This document shows, piece by piece, positions 12,517-24,114 of a stretch of DNA of 64,000 nt (positions within the stretch are counted from its first letter, which is position 1; each line of letters starts with the position of its first letter). A program made the position numbers and the translations under genes. The notes beneath the pieces are model-generated. The model worked only from the letters and a program-made list of their open reading frames with translations. It ran no database searches and was not told where the DNA came from. The DNA comes from Epiperipatus broadwayi (lineage: Eukaryota; Onychophora; Udeonychophora; Euonychophora; Peripatidae), in the NCBI GenBank assembly GCA_028023455.1, contig JAQFVV010012989.1:62001-126000 (forward strand), written 5' to 3'.

Positions 12517-13680
12517 TCTGGCTTTAATAACAGTTATGAGTAAGCATAAGAAATGGTGATCATGTAATATTTTATATGCATAGCCAGTATAGTACATTAG
12601 CCACCAATTTCACAAAGATCTCAATATTTAATTCATGTTCAATTGCAATATGTTAGGATATCTCTTATTAGTTCTTTAATCCTCTATAATATTTTTTCTG
12701 ATTATTTTACCTGGGCAAGAAGGTATGTAATATTATAAGAAATTTATTGAACAATTTATACACATTGAAATAAGAGTTAGATCCTTTGATAGTGACTGAA
12801 ATCAAGAACCTAGTATGTATGGTTTTGTAAATCTTGCATATAAGCATATTAAAATACTATATATGTTATTTACATCATTATAATAAATTTTATCATTAAC
12901 AATAAAAGTATAATTCAATTGTAGATCTACAAGGAGGCAAAGGGGACACAAGACAACATGTATATAAACAATACATTCACACAAATTCCCAACCTAAAAG
13001 AATATAGACATATGGATGTGATTTATAATCTGCATACAACAACAATAGTTCATACCTTCTAATAATTTGAAGTATTATCTATGTACATGCATAAATAATT
13101 ACACTGAGAAAAATTATCATTCTAACAATAAGTAATATATTCAAAAAAATGAACATACAAATTATGAAATTAATTTGTGACACATATAACATGGAATATT
13201 TTAAGAATAAATTTGTATCAACAATATTGAGGAAACTTTGTAACAAAGTATATACATGTTCAGAATACTTAGCAATGTACCCCCCAGAAATTTTACTGCT
13301 GTGAATTTTTGTGAATACCAAGCTGAACAAAGATGGCCACTTGCGATAAACTTCAATGGAACATATTACTTCAAAGAAACAAAGAAAATAGCTGATTAGT
13401 TCATAAAAGATATTGGATTTAGCACACACACAATCAGATTACCTTTTGAGTGTGTAGAAAAAAATAAAAAAAATAAATGAATAATAATAGCCTCTTTGTA
13501 TATAAAAAAACTGTTTCATGATCTGTCCATTAACATTATTCAAGCCACTTTGCACCAAGTCAACTACAATCCATATAAAAAAAGTTTATAATGGAAGTCT
13601 TAAAATAGATTGATAGGGAAATTGTAACAGTAGCCAAAGATGAATTCTATAAAATGGAGAGCAGTATTATTTGCAGCATC
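12517..13680. other. AT-rich non-coding DNA
   Basis: The right flank contains GGTGATCATGTAATATTTT, seen beside other M1 copies (31,842). A 116-codon open frame on the minus strand (13,079-13,429) is Ile/Leu/Phe-rich with no recognisable domain and is treated as chance. Confidence 0.5.
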
Positions 13681-14690
13681 ATTCTGTCTAAATCTGAAAA
13701 TAAAATCTTGCCTAAATATTTAATCCCTTTGACTAACAATATCTACATATGATATGCAAATGATATGTTTATATATGTGGTGGAGGATATGTGGTCAGAG
13801 CTTGAAAATATATTGCCTCTGAAATGAACTATTGAAGTAGAAGACATCAATCAGGGATCAATTTTCTTGACATGTATATAAAAAAAAATATAAATGAGCT
13901 CAACTTTAAAATAAGCTTGAATCTTTTCAAATAAAGGGGATCATTTATCCAATGATGGTTTTAATTGTTTCATATAGAAACAAAAATATGTGTAAATATG
14001 AAGCAGTTAGAAAATAACTTAGATGCATAATGATCTAATAGGACTTGATTATAATCGCAACATCCTCATTAAAGCATTCAGTAAATTTTGCCCCAATGTA
14101 AAAAATTAAAGACATTAATAATATGCCTAAATGTGAAAAAGCTGTCCTTATGTCCAACATATTGCAAATAACTTTAGAAAAATTTGTGCTAAATGTATAG
14201 GGTTAGTTTTTAGATCATCTCCATCTCTTAACAATTTGTTGAACAATACCAAAGACAAAATAGCTGTAAAGCATGTTTCTCATGTGGTCTATAAAATTCC
14301 ATAATCTAACCCATCTTGCAGCTCTGTGTATTATGGAGAATCTCCTGCAAATAGATCCATGTAAATTGCCCAACATGCATATCTGCACAAAAAAGTCAAA
14401 CAAAAGAACAAATACAGATCTATTTTTCTTTATCATGAATGCACCACATCATATATTTTCTCCATTCAATGTTAGAACAGTTTGCCCAGAATGAGATGAT
14501 AGGAAAAGAAAGTACAAAGAGCATTTGAGAAATTGCAAAGGATCCACATTTCATCAACAACAAGGATTTTTGTATTCCATTATCTGGAAAATGGAATATC
14601 TAATTGTCTTATTTTTATATTGTGCCTCATTTACATATTATATAAGCATATCTGCATTGCATAATTTTATTCAGGCAGTGTTTTTTTTTT
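13680..14690 (+). mobile_element. Decayed Penelope-like element (RT + GIY-YIG)
   Basis: Plus-strand translation, with several stops and frameshifts, shows the end of a Penelope-type reverse transcriptase. YAND at 13,753-13,764 stands in for the YVDD active site and is followed by IEVEDINQGSIFL, which fits the usual (I/F)xxExExxxxxFLD segment. About 520 bp later comes HVVYKIP (14,281-14,301), then SSVYYGES (about 14,320-14,343) and a His-rich stretch. This matches the VYKIPC...YIGET start of the GIY-YIG endonuclease. The family uses RT for target-primed copying and GIY-YIG for nicking. The 3' end (GGATCCACATT onward, to a poly-T run at 14,680) recurs inverted at 10,060-10,333. The Asp of the active site and many frames are lost, so it is non-functional. 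Confidence 0.75.
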
Positions 14691-14759
14691 TTTTGAAAGT
14701 TAGATCAGTGGTATTAATTAGTTTATATTTATTAATTATTTAACTTTGAACCAAACTTA

Positions 14760-15380
14760 ATAAGTGTTTAAGAGTTTAAAAGAGTAAATAAGTTGGGATG
14801 AAAAAATTATTATACATAAAGCTATAATGTATGGAATATATTGAAAAGATAAGTGATAGCCAAGTATATCATTCCTTTATACTTCTGAAGGAATACTTCA
14901 TTTGCATGTATAATCAATCAATCTACTGTAATTATTAACACAATCCTTATTTTAAATTTTCAACAACTTAATGCATTCTTGCCTGATATTAATATTGGTC
15001 ATATATAAAAATAATATTACATACATGATATCAACAACTCATAATTTACAAATCCTATCTTAATTTTATGTAAAATTATTACTGTACTTTATTATAGAAT
15101 GATTTAGATTGTATGGCTCAAATCCTAGCTCTTTCTTTAACAGACATGTTATGTATTTTCTTATTAGCAGAATCTTTAATTAACAATCCATGCATATAAG
15201 TCTATTATTTAAAATGTTATTTTAGATACATTAATTAACTATAAATATAAAACCATTAACTCAATACCTAAAAGATGTATTAATTTTATGCATATATCAC
15301 ATACATATGAATAAATAGTTAGCCATTCAAATCACCCCATTCTTTTTACGATCTCTCATAAGCTATTAATCAGGAAAAGC
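14760..15380. other. AT-rich non-coding DNA
   Basis: Nothing gene-like. AT-rich sequence lies between the Penelope-like end and a short hairpin. Confidence 0.5.
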
Positions 15381-15382
15381 TT

Positions 15383-15478
15383 AGACTGATCTCTCTCAGT
15401 TTTATATATTTCTCATGACAAACTAAATAATTTCTCTTGTCTAATGAGAAATACATATATTGTGAGAGAGATCAAACT
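15383..15478. repeat. Fold-back repeat (about 96 bp)
   Basis: Left arm GACTGATCTCTCTCA...TATATTTCTCATGACAA pairs with right arm TTGTCTAATGAGAAATACAT...TGAGAGAGATCAAAC. The loop is only about 20 bp. Confidence 0.7.
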
Positions 15479-15479
15479 A

Positions 15480-16915
15480 ATATATTTATCATTGGTTGAT
15501 AATTTACAAAAATGTGGAACTCGTATGGGGAATGCAATAAATTATTTTTTTGTTTACATACAAAACTCTAGTGTGTGTTTAAAGATTAGAGTTAACTCTA
15601 CCATAAATGCGTTCAATCTGAAAGTTCTCAAATAAGAAATATAAAAATGAATATATAATTCACCAAAACACTATTCCTAGTTTACCATTTATTTGCCGTA
15701 AATATTATGAAGTATCACTTTTTTTGTATATAAAAGAGCTTTGTCCTATCACAAAAAATCGCTAAAGTGTGCTTCAAAAAACAATTCTGACTTTAATGTC
15801 AATATTTTTAAGCTTATTTGACCCCAATGTGAACCTGTTTGCGAGAAAGATAGGTTAATACATTTTGTTGCACCACAAAAACTTTCATATAAATATATGT
15901 GCAGAACAAAATATTTGATTTTATAGAAAGTTATTTTTATTAAAGAATTACACTGAATCCAGTATAACTTTTAAAATAAATAGATATATTTGTTCAATTT
16001 CGTAAGACATCAATTTTCTTTTTCAAAGAGAAAAAATATCTCGTTAAAAGATACCTTCAGTATAACAAAAAGGAATTTCATTATCATTTTCTATTTTTAG
16101 ATTTTTAATCAAAGTTTGGTCTGCTCTTTTTGTATAATGTAATTGTATTGAGAGATAAAAATACATCCAAAGAATTTAATATAAGTAGAAAATAACGAAT
16201 CTAAAATTATCTAGATATTAATATAGTTTATATATATTACTAACGATGTTATTAATCATTAAGACTTTGCTATTTTTAAGTTTTATAGTTGTTTTCTTTT
16301 GATAAACCAAATAAAATGTAAAATTTAAAGTAAAACTAACAGAAGATAATAGTGATCACAGGTGTGTGCTCAGTCTTCATTAGTGATGAGAGAAGTATAG
16401 TATTTCTAGCGTTCATCTTGCCTTGAAAATTTTATGACATTATAAAAGTGCATAATTAGAATAGTTCTTGAAGGAATTTTAATAGAAGATTTTTTAAATA
16501 AGCTCAAATTTGTTTTTATGTAGATATCAAAACACATAACTTTTCCAGTTGTCTGTTGTGTTTATGAAATAGCTGTAATTCATATCAGTTTTTTCTGTTG
16601 CTACATTGACACTGTAAAACAACTAATTGATAAATACGAGGTGATAAGGCCTAATCAGATTCAGATCTCTATATAAAGTAAATATCTCAGGGGTTTTAAT
16701 TACAATGGGCTGATTATGGAAACTTGGCAGTGAAAGTCGACTTAGTCAGATAATAAATTAGGAAAAAAAATATATCCCACTTTGTGAAGCATATACACAT
16801 ATGTATACAAAAGCATTGAATTAAATTAAAAATAAAATATTTTTAAAATATATAATTTTAATATATATATATTGTAACCGGACCCGCATACAACCGTTTT
16901 ATTATGTCAGCTGTA
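15480..16915. other. AT-rich non-coding DNA
   Basis: No gene or repeat partner recognised. The GC-richer sequence starting at about 16,875 marks the edge of the inverted-repeat element that follows. Confidence 0.5.
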
Positions 16916-16920
16916 ACAAT

Positions 16921-17016
16921 TTTCTGATGAGCATGTTGTAGGAAGGAGCTATCAATTGACATTCCTAATGCAGATGTTAATGCCTCCTACAACAATATTT
17001 CCTGCTCATCAGAGGA
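16921..17016. repeat. Inverted repeat with CTGATGAG in both arms
   Basis: The left arm TCTGATGAGCATGTTGTAGG is matched by the right arm, whose complement reads TCTGATGAGCAGG...TTGTTGTAGGAGG. CTGATGAG is the conserved core of hammerhead ribozymes, and GAAA follows closely on the minus-strand copy. A proper stem II and the CGAAAC box are not convincing, so a ribozyme call is not made. Confidence 0.5.
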
Positions 17017-17363
17017 TGTAGTACGATAGAGACTGGAAACATCTAAATATTTCTATGTTTGGTTTCCCAAAAAGCGCCATTAGAGTTCCGTCTCACTACA
17101 ACCTGACTTGCCTAGATCTAGTTATGCCAGACGTAGCTCAGGAAGCATGAAATTCTCATGAACCAGTGCTGTAACTGATGAGTGATGCAATAAAATAAAA
17201 CAAAATTGGATAACTGGATAACCAATTTAATTTTTAGTAACAAAAAAAAAATTTATTAAATAACAATTAATTAGCAATTTCTAACAAAGTTCATTTCTAT
17301 TCACATGATAACTCATCTTCATTTTTACTTATGAAAGAGTTAGAAGCAGTTCCTTTTTTTTTA

Positions 17364-17975
17364 TCAATAGTTCATTTACAAGTTCATTTATGAGAAGACG
17401 TTTGGAAACAGTCTAATTCAACAATAGTTCAATTTTGAATTCCTTTATGAGAAGAAGCTTGGAAATATTCTAATTCAACAATAGTTCATTTTGAATTCAT
17501 TTATGAGAAGGAGCCTGGAAATATTCTAATTCAACAATAGTTCATTTTGAATTCATTTATGAGAAGAAGCTTGGGAATATTCTGATTCAACAATAGTTCA
17601 TTTTGAATTCATTTATGAGAAGAAGCTTGGGAATATTCTGATTCAACAATAGTTCATTTTGAATTCATTTATGAGAAGAAGCTTGGAAATATTCTAATTC
17701 AACAATAGTTCATTTGGATTCATTTATGAGAAGAAGCCTGGAAATATTCTGATTCAACAATAGTTCATTTTGAATTCATTTATGAGAAGAAGCTTGGAAA
17801 TATTCTAATTCAACAATAGTTCATTTTGAATTCATTTATGAGAAGAAGCTTGGGAATATTCTGATTCAACAATAGTTCATTTTGAATTCATTTATGAGAA
17901 GAAGCTTGGAAATATTCTAATTCAACAATAGTTCATTTGGATTCATTTATGAGAAGAAGCTTGGAAACAGTCAAG
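17364..17975 (+). repeat. Tandem array, 56-bp unit, about 10 copies
   Basis: The phrase AACAATAGTTCA recurs at 17,420, 17,477, 17,533, 17,589, 17,645, 17,701, 17,756, 17,812, 17,868 and 17,924: spacing 55-57 bp, usually 56. Each unit contains TTGAATTCATTTATGAGAAG and then AAGCTTGG, so most units hold EcoRI- and HindIII-type sites. Variants (GGAAATATTCTA versus GGGAATATTCTG) alternate, suggesting that multi-unit blocks were amplified. The first and last units diverge, as is usual at array edges. Confidence 0.95.
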
Positions 17976-18054
17976 CATTTATGGTTTATACAGCATTTCA
18001 TTATTTTATGAATCATTATTGATTGGTAAAAATTTAAACTTAGCAATTCTTGAT

Positions 18055-18575
18055 TTGTGGAGCATTTATCATTTGGTAACCGAAGCATTTATAATTCAGT
18101 CAAATATAAAAGTATATTCATACACATAAACTCTGTTTGGCTTGTGGAGCATTTATCATTTAGTAATTGCAGCATTTATAATTTAGTCAAATATAAGAGT
18201 ATATTCATACACATAAACTCTGTTTGGCTTGTGGAGCATCTATCATTTAGTAATTGCAGCATTTATAATTTAGTCAAATATAAGAGTATATTCATACACG
18301 TAAACTCTATTTGGCTTGTGGAGCATTTATAATTTAGTCAAATATAAAATCATATTCATATACATAAACTCTGTTTGGCTTATGGAGCATTTATCATTTA
18401 GTAATTAAAGCATTTCTAATTTAGTCAAATATAAGAGTATATTTATACACATAAACTCTGTTTGGCTTGTAGAGCATTTATAATTTAGTAATTAAAGAAT
18501 TTCTAATTTAGTCAAATATAAGGGTATATTCATACACATGAATTCTGTTTGGCTTGTGGAGCATTTCTAGTCCAT
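18055..18575 (+). repeat. Tandem array, 87-bp unit, about 6 copies
   Basis: TTGTGGAGCAT (or a variant) starts units at 18,055, 18,142, 18,229, 18,316, 18,380, 18,467 and 18,554. The period is 87 bp, except one unit of 64 bp that lacks about 23 bp. Each unit includes AATTTAGTCAAATATAAGAG and CATAAACTCTGTTTGGC. Because 87 is divisible by three, one frame stays open through several units, giving a spurious 91-codon reading frame. Confidence 0.95.
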
Positions 18576-18599
18576 ATAGTAAATACATTCAAATATTTT

Positions 18600-18955
18600 T
18601 ATAAATAAATTTGCGTATAACTATTTCATAATTTCATTTTATAACGTATGATAAACATGTTTTAATATTTTAACAAAATAAATTCTACGTAATTATTTCA
18701 TAACTTCACTTTATAACATATGATAAAGATGTTTTAATATTTTATAAAACAAATTCTAGGTAATTATTTCATAACTTCATTTTATAACGTATGATAAAGA
18801 TGTCTTAATATTTTATTAAACAAAACGTATGCAACCGTTTCATAAATTCACTTCATAACATATGATAATATGTTTTAATATTTTATAAAAATAATTTTTA
18901 TGTAGATATTTCATGATGCCAATTTATAATTTATGGTAAAAAATATCTAAACATT
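18600..18955 (+). repeat. Tandem array, 71-bp unit, about 5 copies
   Basis: TTTCATAA (or a variant) recurs at 18,624, 18,696, 18,767, 18,838 and 18,909: period 71-72 bp. Units share TTTATAACGTATGATAAAGA and TTTTAATATTTTA. The later units decay progressively. The sequence is unrelated to the two arrays before it. Confidence 0.9.
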
Positions 18956-18959
18956 CCTA

Positions 18960-20400
18960 TAACATAATTACCTTCCAGTTTTGCAGTCTAGTTTACTCTA
19001 AAGAAGGCAGGTTATTTCATCTATGGAAAGTCATGGCATAGCGTGGAGAGAGTGAAGCTGCTAAATTACCCCATTGTTATTATAGTTCCTCTAGTAAAGC
19101 TTTCTTTTTCCATTTTCACGTTTTGTTAAAGCTTTATTTTAATGTATCAAAAGAATTAAGTAATACACTTTTTTTTTTTTAAAAAAAATTTAATATGTTC
19201 TGCTTCTCTGTGTAAGACGAGAGAAAAAAAAAATTCTTTTTCTTCCGACGACGTGCCTGATTTGAATACTGCCTCAGTTTAACTCAAGTATCTTTTTTCT
19301 TTCTTTTTAATGATTGGATAATTAATTTCTTTTCTTTTTATTGAGACAGATAAAAAAAAATAAGATGACTTAACATTTTATTCAATTCCATCAATCACAA
19401 AATTAAAAATATGATTTTTTTTTAAACAAATCACAGCTTTTATTTCATTCCCAATTAGACTGAATCACGCTAGACATTTCTAAATGGGGGGGGGTATTGA
19501 ATATTTATATGAGGAACAGCATATCTGTTTCAATATATAGACTATTTATCAACTTTTCTTTAAAAACCTGAGTGACAGTTTCAGTTATATTTAAAATTAA
19601 ACCTTTATTTTATATCATCTTTGATAATTTTTATCTTATTAATTACAAATAATTTGTAAATGAAAAACATTCTGAAAAATAATATTTCAACTTGGAAATA
19701 TAAAAAAATAATTACTAAACTGAAATACATAATAATAATGACGATGATGATAAAAATAAAGTTTTTGATAAAATATTGATATTGCTAGTAAGTAAAACAA
19801 AAGTTGTTGGGGTTCAAACCTCTAAAAACTAAGAAACGTTAATAAAAATTATAAACTGATAAAAGAATTTATCAAAAAAACCTTAACGTTACTAAAGAAA
19901 AAAAATGGAGACAATGAAACCACATGATTAAATGATTAGCTGTCAATATGGCTGCTACAATGTTTCCAAATTTAAATCCCTATAAATAATAAGCAAACAT
20001 TATAAAATCTAGCAAGCAAACAATCAATATAAGAATAAATCTAACTATAATAAGCAATAAAACTCCAAAATTAAAAAAAAAACAAAAACAAATTCGGGCA
20101 ACATAAGACAGGCTTAATTAAAGATTCAGGAGAATCAACTCTTCCCCTTTCACACTGGATCACTGATTGACTAGAAGCAATCAATGAGCAATTTAACAAC
20201 ACAATTTCAAGGAGGCTATATACATCATTTAGAAGATTCCCCCCCCCCCATTTGAAAGTAATATCCACCACATATGCAAACATATGATTATATTGTTTCC
20301 AAGATTGTTGTTATATCAAGCAATAACTGAACATGAACTGTAGGAAACAATTCTAAAAATCACCTATCACCCCAATACTAGATATCTTGTTATTGAGTTT
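18960..20400. other. AT-rich non-coding DNA with homopolymers
   Basis: Poly-T, poly-A and poly-G runs (for example around 19,174 and 19,486, and a C run at 20,240). No coding frame. The boundary with the LINE downstream is not clear. Confidence 0.5.
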
Positions 20401-20709
20401 TTTGATATTAGCCCAAAATAACCAATTTTAAAACCAAATCAAAGCATTAGGCAATTATGTAATTGTTATAGTCAACCAAGATCATCAAAATCACATTACA
20501 GGAATAATTAAAAACACATACTTTAGTTACATAATGCAGGATTTTCAAAAAACGATAGAGCCATTTGGTAAAGTATTAGCATACACCAATGCCAATATAT
20601 AGCAATAGTTATGGACATTACACAAAGTTGAAATTACACAAAGACATTGATCCAGAATCCATACCAATACAAATTACAGATCAGGAGGCTATGCTGTGCC
20701 TACATATGA

Positions 20710-20778
20710 GGCTTAAGACCACACTACTATGCTATTGGGAAGCATGACCACCTGACCACACATGAATACATCCATTGC
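20710..20778 (+). pseudogene. LINE zinc-knuckle remnant
   Basis: The plus frame reads GLRPHYYAIGKHDHLTTH and then EYIHC. This fits the C..CGK.DHL....C pattern of LINE CCHC knuckles if two Cys codons have mutated. It lies about 700 bp before the endonuclease start, as in an ORF1 or ORF2 N-terminal region. Support is by position and pattern only. Confidence 0.45.
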
Positions 20779-21310
20779 TAATATGAAGACAGCAACAATC
20801 CACATATTACCAACAGCAAATCAACAACTCAATATGAAAACCAAAGACAATCACTGTATAGTAATGCAGAAGAAAGCAGATACATACGATTCTATAATAA
20901 ATGATTTGAATAACACAAATGCAAGCTCTGACAAAATAGCTCAAAATCAAACACATATCTTAATATATCACAAACATTAGTTATATCAATCAATTAATAA
21001 CAGACTCAAATCTGGATATATCCAATGACACCCATAACTGCACCAAAACAAGAATACCATGTGTAATCATAAAAAAGGTTGTAAACATCATGAAGTCTCT
21101 GACTCTTTGTCTTTATCCCATGAAAACAGCATCAATACCAATAAAAAGGTGCCCTGGTTACCTGAAGAAAAATAAATAGTCTAGAAGAGCCAAATAAATG
21201 GGAACATTACTCTAACAGATATGATTGACCACTTGGTAGATGACATCGTATCTATGAAGGTTGAATGTGGTTAAGCCATTGATAGATGCTCACAAAGCTC
21301 TAGAGTATAC

Positions 21311-21440
21311 ACAGAAGCTTCACAGAGATTACAGCAACACCATATGAAACCAACCCACAGCTAATCACAGTATATGCAGAAGCTTCACAGAGATTACAGC
21401 AACACCACAAGAAACCAATCCACAGCTAATCACAGTAAGG
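21311..21440 (+). repeat. 65-bp tandem duplication inside the LINE
   Basis: AGAAGCTTCACAGAGATTAC recurs at 21,313 and 21,378, with the following CACAGCTAATCACAGTA also doubled. Two copies with few differences lie immediately before the endonuclease region. Confidence 0.85.
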
Positions 21441-21443
21441 AAG

Positions 21444-22130
21444 TTAAAAATAATAGCATTCAATATTAGAGAACTTAACTCAATCACAAAAAATACATCA
21501 GTTGAAACAATGGATAAAGATCACACTACATCATATCCTAGAACTTTTCAAAACTAAGATCTATAGTGGCTCAGTGACTGACACTTCAGCACACTTAACT
21601 AGAGAAGGTCACTGTACACGCTCTAGAGAATCCCTCTTAGGAAGCACAGGCCTACTTATAACACCAGATTGTTCATTTTAGTCATTCAAAATCGTATTTA
21701 TAGATGGAAACTTAATAATAATAATAACTGTTTATCAACACATCATCACACTAAGCATGATATTTGTGTACATCCCACCTGGTCCTGCAATGATATCAAA
21801 CATTATACTAAAAATAAACTCATTAATTGGTTCTAATTTACATTCAACCACACTAATTGGTGATTTCAATATAAATATTTTGACTTTATATCAAAATAGC
21901 TATATCAAATATTCATACCCCTTATGAGTGATGAGGATTCTGCTAAGTGATATAATTAAATTTCACAATGGTCATTATACATCAAGGATTTTGTGTTTCT
22001 ACTCACCTATGTTACACCATCTAATCAGCTTAAATATCAACATTCCTCCTTTCTAATCAGCCTAAATATTAACATTCCTCCTTTCTTTGATTACTCTGCA
22101 CAAACCATGTTGATTAACCTGAGTAAAATT
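21444..22130 (+). pseudogene. LINE APE endonuclease remnant
   Basis: Begins LKIIAFNIRELNSITKN (21,444), the usual (I/L)KIxxxNIxxL opening of LINE apurinic-like endonucleases. Further on it reads MIFVYIPPGPAMIS (about 21,759) and TLIGDFNINIL (about 21,854), the conserved VYxPP and GDFN motifs. After a frameshift comes ISLNINIPPFFDYSAQTM (about 22,056), equivalent to the SDH catalytic end with Ser-Asp-His changed. Stops and the lost SDH show it is dead. In the family this enzyme nicks target DNA to prime reverse transcription. Confidence 0.8.
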
Positions 22131-22699
22131 CAGACAGCTGCACTTGCACATTGGAAACAATTAGAATTCTGCTTCCAACTGACACCCAGAATTTATTTTC
22201 TCAGAGACATATATAATGCTTCTGAAAATCAAAAATATGGATCTTACTCCCATTCAAAGATATTTAGCATTCATAAATATTTTTATTATTCGATATCGAT
22301 TATACTATATGCAAATTCTGCCTATGCTTCAGACTACTAGCTTTGTCTGATGAAATACATAGATGAACACACACCACAACCTATGTGCAAGCTTACTCAA
22401 GCATACTACATCTGTAACAATCTTAAAAACTGTCTAACAATAAAAAAACATAAAATCTTTATCAGCCAATCACATACATGGATAAGGAAATACAATTGCA
22501 ATACTCTTTTTCAGCAAAAAATAACATCCATATCAATTCTCTCCAGCCTTCATTCTATCTCAATGAAATCATTTTCCATCAAAATAATCAAAAAAGGGCT
22601 CAAAAATAGTATGTAGATATAAATTCTATCAATAATCATATGCAGTGAGTTTGAAAGAAAGCAATCATCTAATGCACAAAATGTGGTGATCTACAAAAC

Positions 22700-23060
22700 A
22701 GTCTTGGAATTTTGATACATAACTGAAAAAGTTATGCACCAATTGCAGTTCAACTTGATATGGAAGTTGCTTTCAACTCAGTTGACATGAATACACGTTA
22801 ATAACATGTCAGATGATACCATAATTCTAAGCAAAACTGCTACTCAAATCCACATCACACTCAATGACAAAAACTTTCTGTCATTCATCCCTACATCCCC
22901 CCCCAGCTAAGTACTATTTACCTTTTGCATCAATCCATTCATACTTAAAATCCAACAGAATATCAAAGGAATCCAGATACTAGGCACATCACAATATATA
23001 GCCTGCATTGAGTATATGATGGCATTACAGTCTCTCTTCTAAAAAACAGAAAATATTTCC
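22700..23060 (+). pseudogene. LINE reverse transcriptase remnant
   Basis: Motif A reads LDMEVAFNSVD (from 22,754). The region around 22,878-22,980 gives FIPTSPPS...LFTFCINPFILKIQ and NIKGIQI, matching the QGCPLSPLLF...I.PFL..I block. Then ACIEYMMALQSLF (from 23,001) stands where ACIxYADDxxxF is expected. The catalytic YADD has become YMMA (23,013-23,024), so the enzyme is inactive. One reading-frame change is needed between motifs A and B. Confidence 0.75.
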
Positions 23061-23852
23061 AAGATTTCAAATTAGCACTCCATCTTAAATTTAATCAGAA
23101 TAAAATTGCTGCCTGATTGCTTTACACCAATATGCCATGTATACAAATTTTTCAAAGCAAACCATTTGCTTTTCTCAGCTTTCTCTTCTATTTGGGGACA
23201 ATCCAGAACATGTTGAAAGATGAATCACTATTTCTTTATTGAAAAGTATACATCTCAATATATATTAAAGTATAATTGTTCAACCAGCTAGTGATTATCA
23301 AAATAATTTACTAGTCTCTCATAATTTCAATTCTCCAAGGATTTACTTCAAAAATCTATTTATATTGTTATAAACTTCCATGAAAGAAAGACAGTGTCAA
23401 TGTCTGCAAAATGTCTTTCTCACTGAACAATATATAATGGTTTGGGTCTACACAACATAAAAAGTTTTCAAATACAGAGGACTGCAAACCTTATAATAGT
23501 TACCCTTAGACATTTCCCAGAACTTCAAAGTCTAATCTAGATGATACTTACAAACAAACCTTCATCTACACTCTGTTATCTAATATCAGTTATCAACCAG
23601 TTTAGAAACACATATACTCAAATAGTACTGCAAATAATGACAAAGTATTCATATTGGTAGATCTATATTCTGGCAAACCCAGCCATACACCAGATATTTC
23701 CAGCCAGCTGCTTGGAATCAATAATTTGCTTAAAAATTTCAAAATATAATCTATGGAGCCCAAATGTTTTGATTTCCTCATTAGATTTAATCTATATGCC
23801 TTACCAATATATCTCTAAGATACAGATATCTGCATAGCAAATAGATCCTTTC

Positions 23853-24050
23853 TGTACTCTATGCCACCAAGCAGAAAAAACTCAGCAACATCTATTTTAT
23901 AACTGCTTGGCACTAGACAATATTTGGCATAAAATAATCTACACATATAGATAACCAAACATCTCCCTGTGGGATGTCATCAGTGCATACTGCAGACTAT
24001 CCACCCCTACTGTATGTGAAGCATCTTTTATGTAGTGAACATTCTGGTGC
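23853..24050 (+). pseudogene. LINE C-terminal Cys/His region
   Basis: An open stretch reads CTLCHQAEKTQQHLFYNC and then LALDNIWHKIIY, the typical CxxC...E...HLFxxC...W pattern at the end of many LINE ORF2 proteins. An in-frame stop follows after the W, with further protein-like sequence (SLWDVISAYCRLS) to about 24,030. This is among the best preserved parts of the element. Confidence 0.8.
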
Positions 24051-24114
24051 TCATGGTACACACTTTTTGGCAATAATACAAGGCAACATACAACATTTCA
24101 TAACAAATAAGCAA

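Larger units (their letters stand above)
20400..24110 (+). mobile_element. Decayed non-LTR retrotransposon (LINE)
   Basis: About 3.7 kb of plus-strand sequence reads, in order, as a zinc knuckle, APE-type endonuclease, reverse transcriptase and C-terminal Cys/His motif of a LINE, all interrupted by stops and frameshifts. The order and spacing are those of a single element. The layout with a CxxC...HLFxxC C-terminus resembles L1/Tx1-like clades, but the clade is inference. Ends are undefined: no poly-A tail or target-site duplication was located. The plus strand is A- and C-rich, unlike most of the window. Confidence 0.8.

Noticed and set aside
13079-13429. 116-codon minus-strand frame with hydrophobic stretches
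   Set aside because: A/T-driven hydrophobic composition, no homologue-like motif, no promoter or splice context recognised.
18057-18332. 91-codon open frame with internal repeats
   Set aside because: It arises because the 87-bp tandem unit is a multiple of three; no protein-like features.
17364-18955. CRISPR-like array
   Set aside because: Whole units repeat without unique spacers, and the context is eukaryotic; these are satellites.
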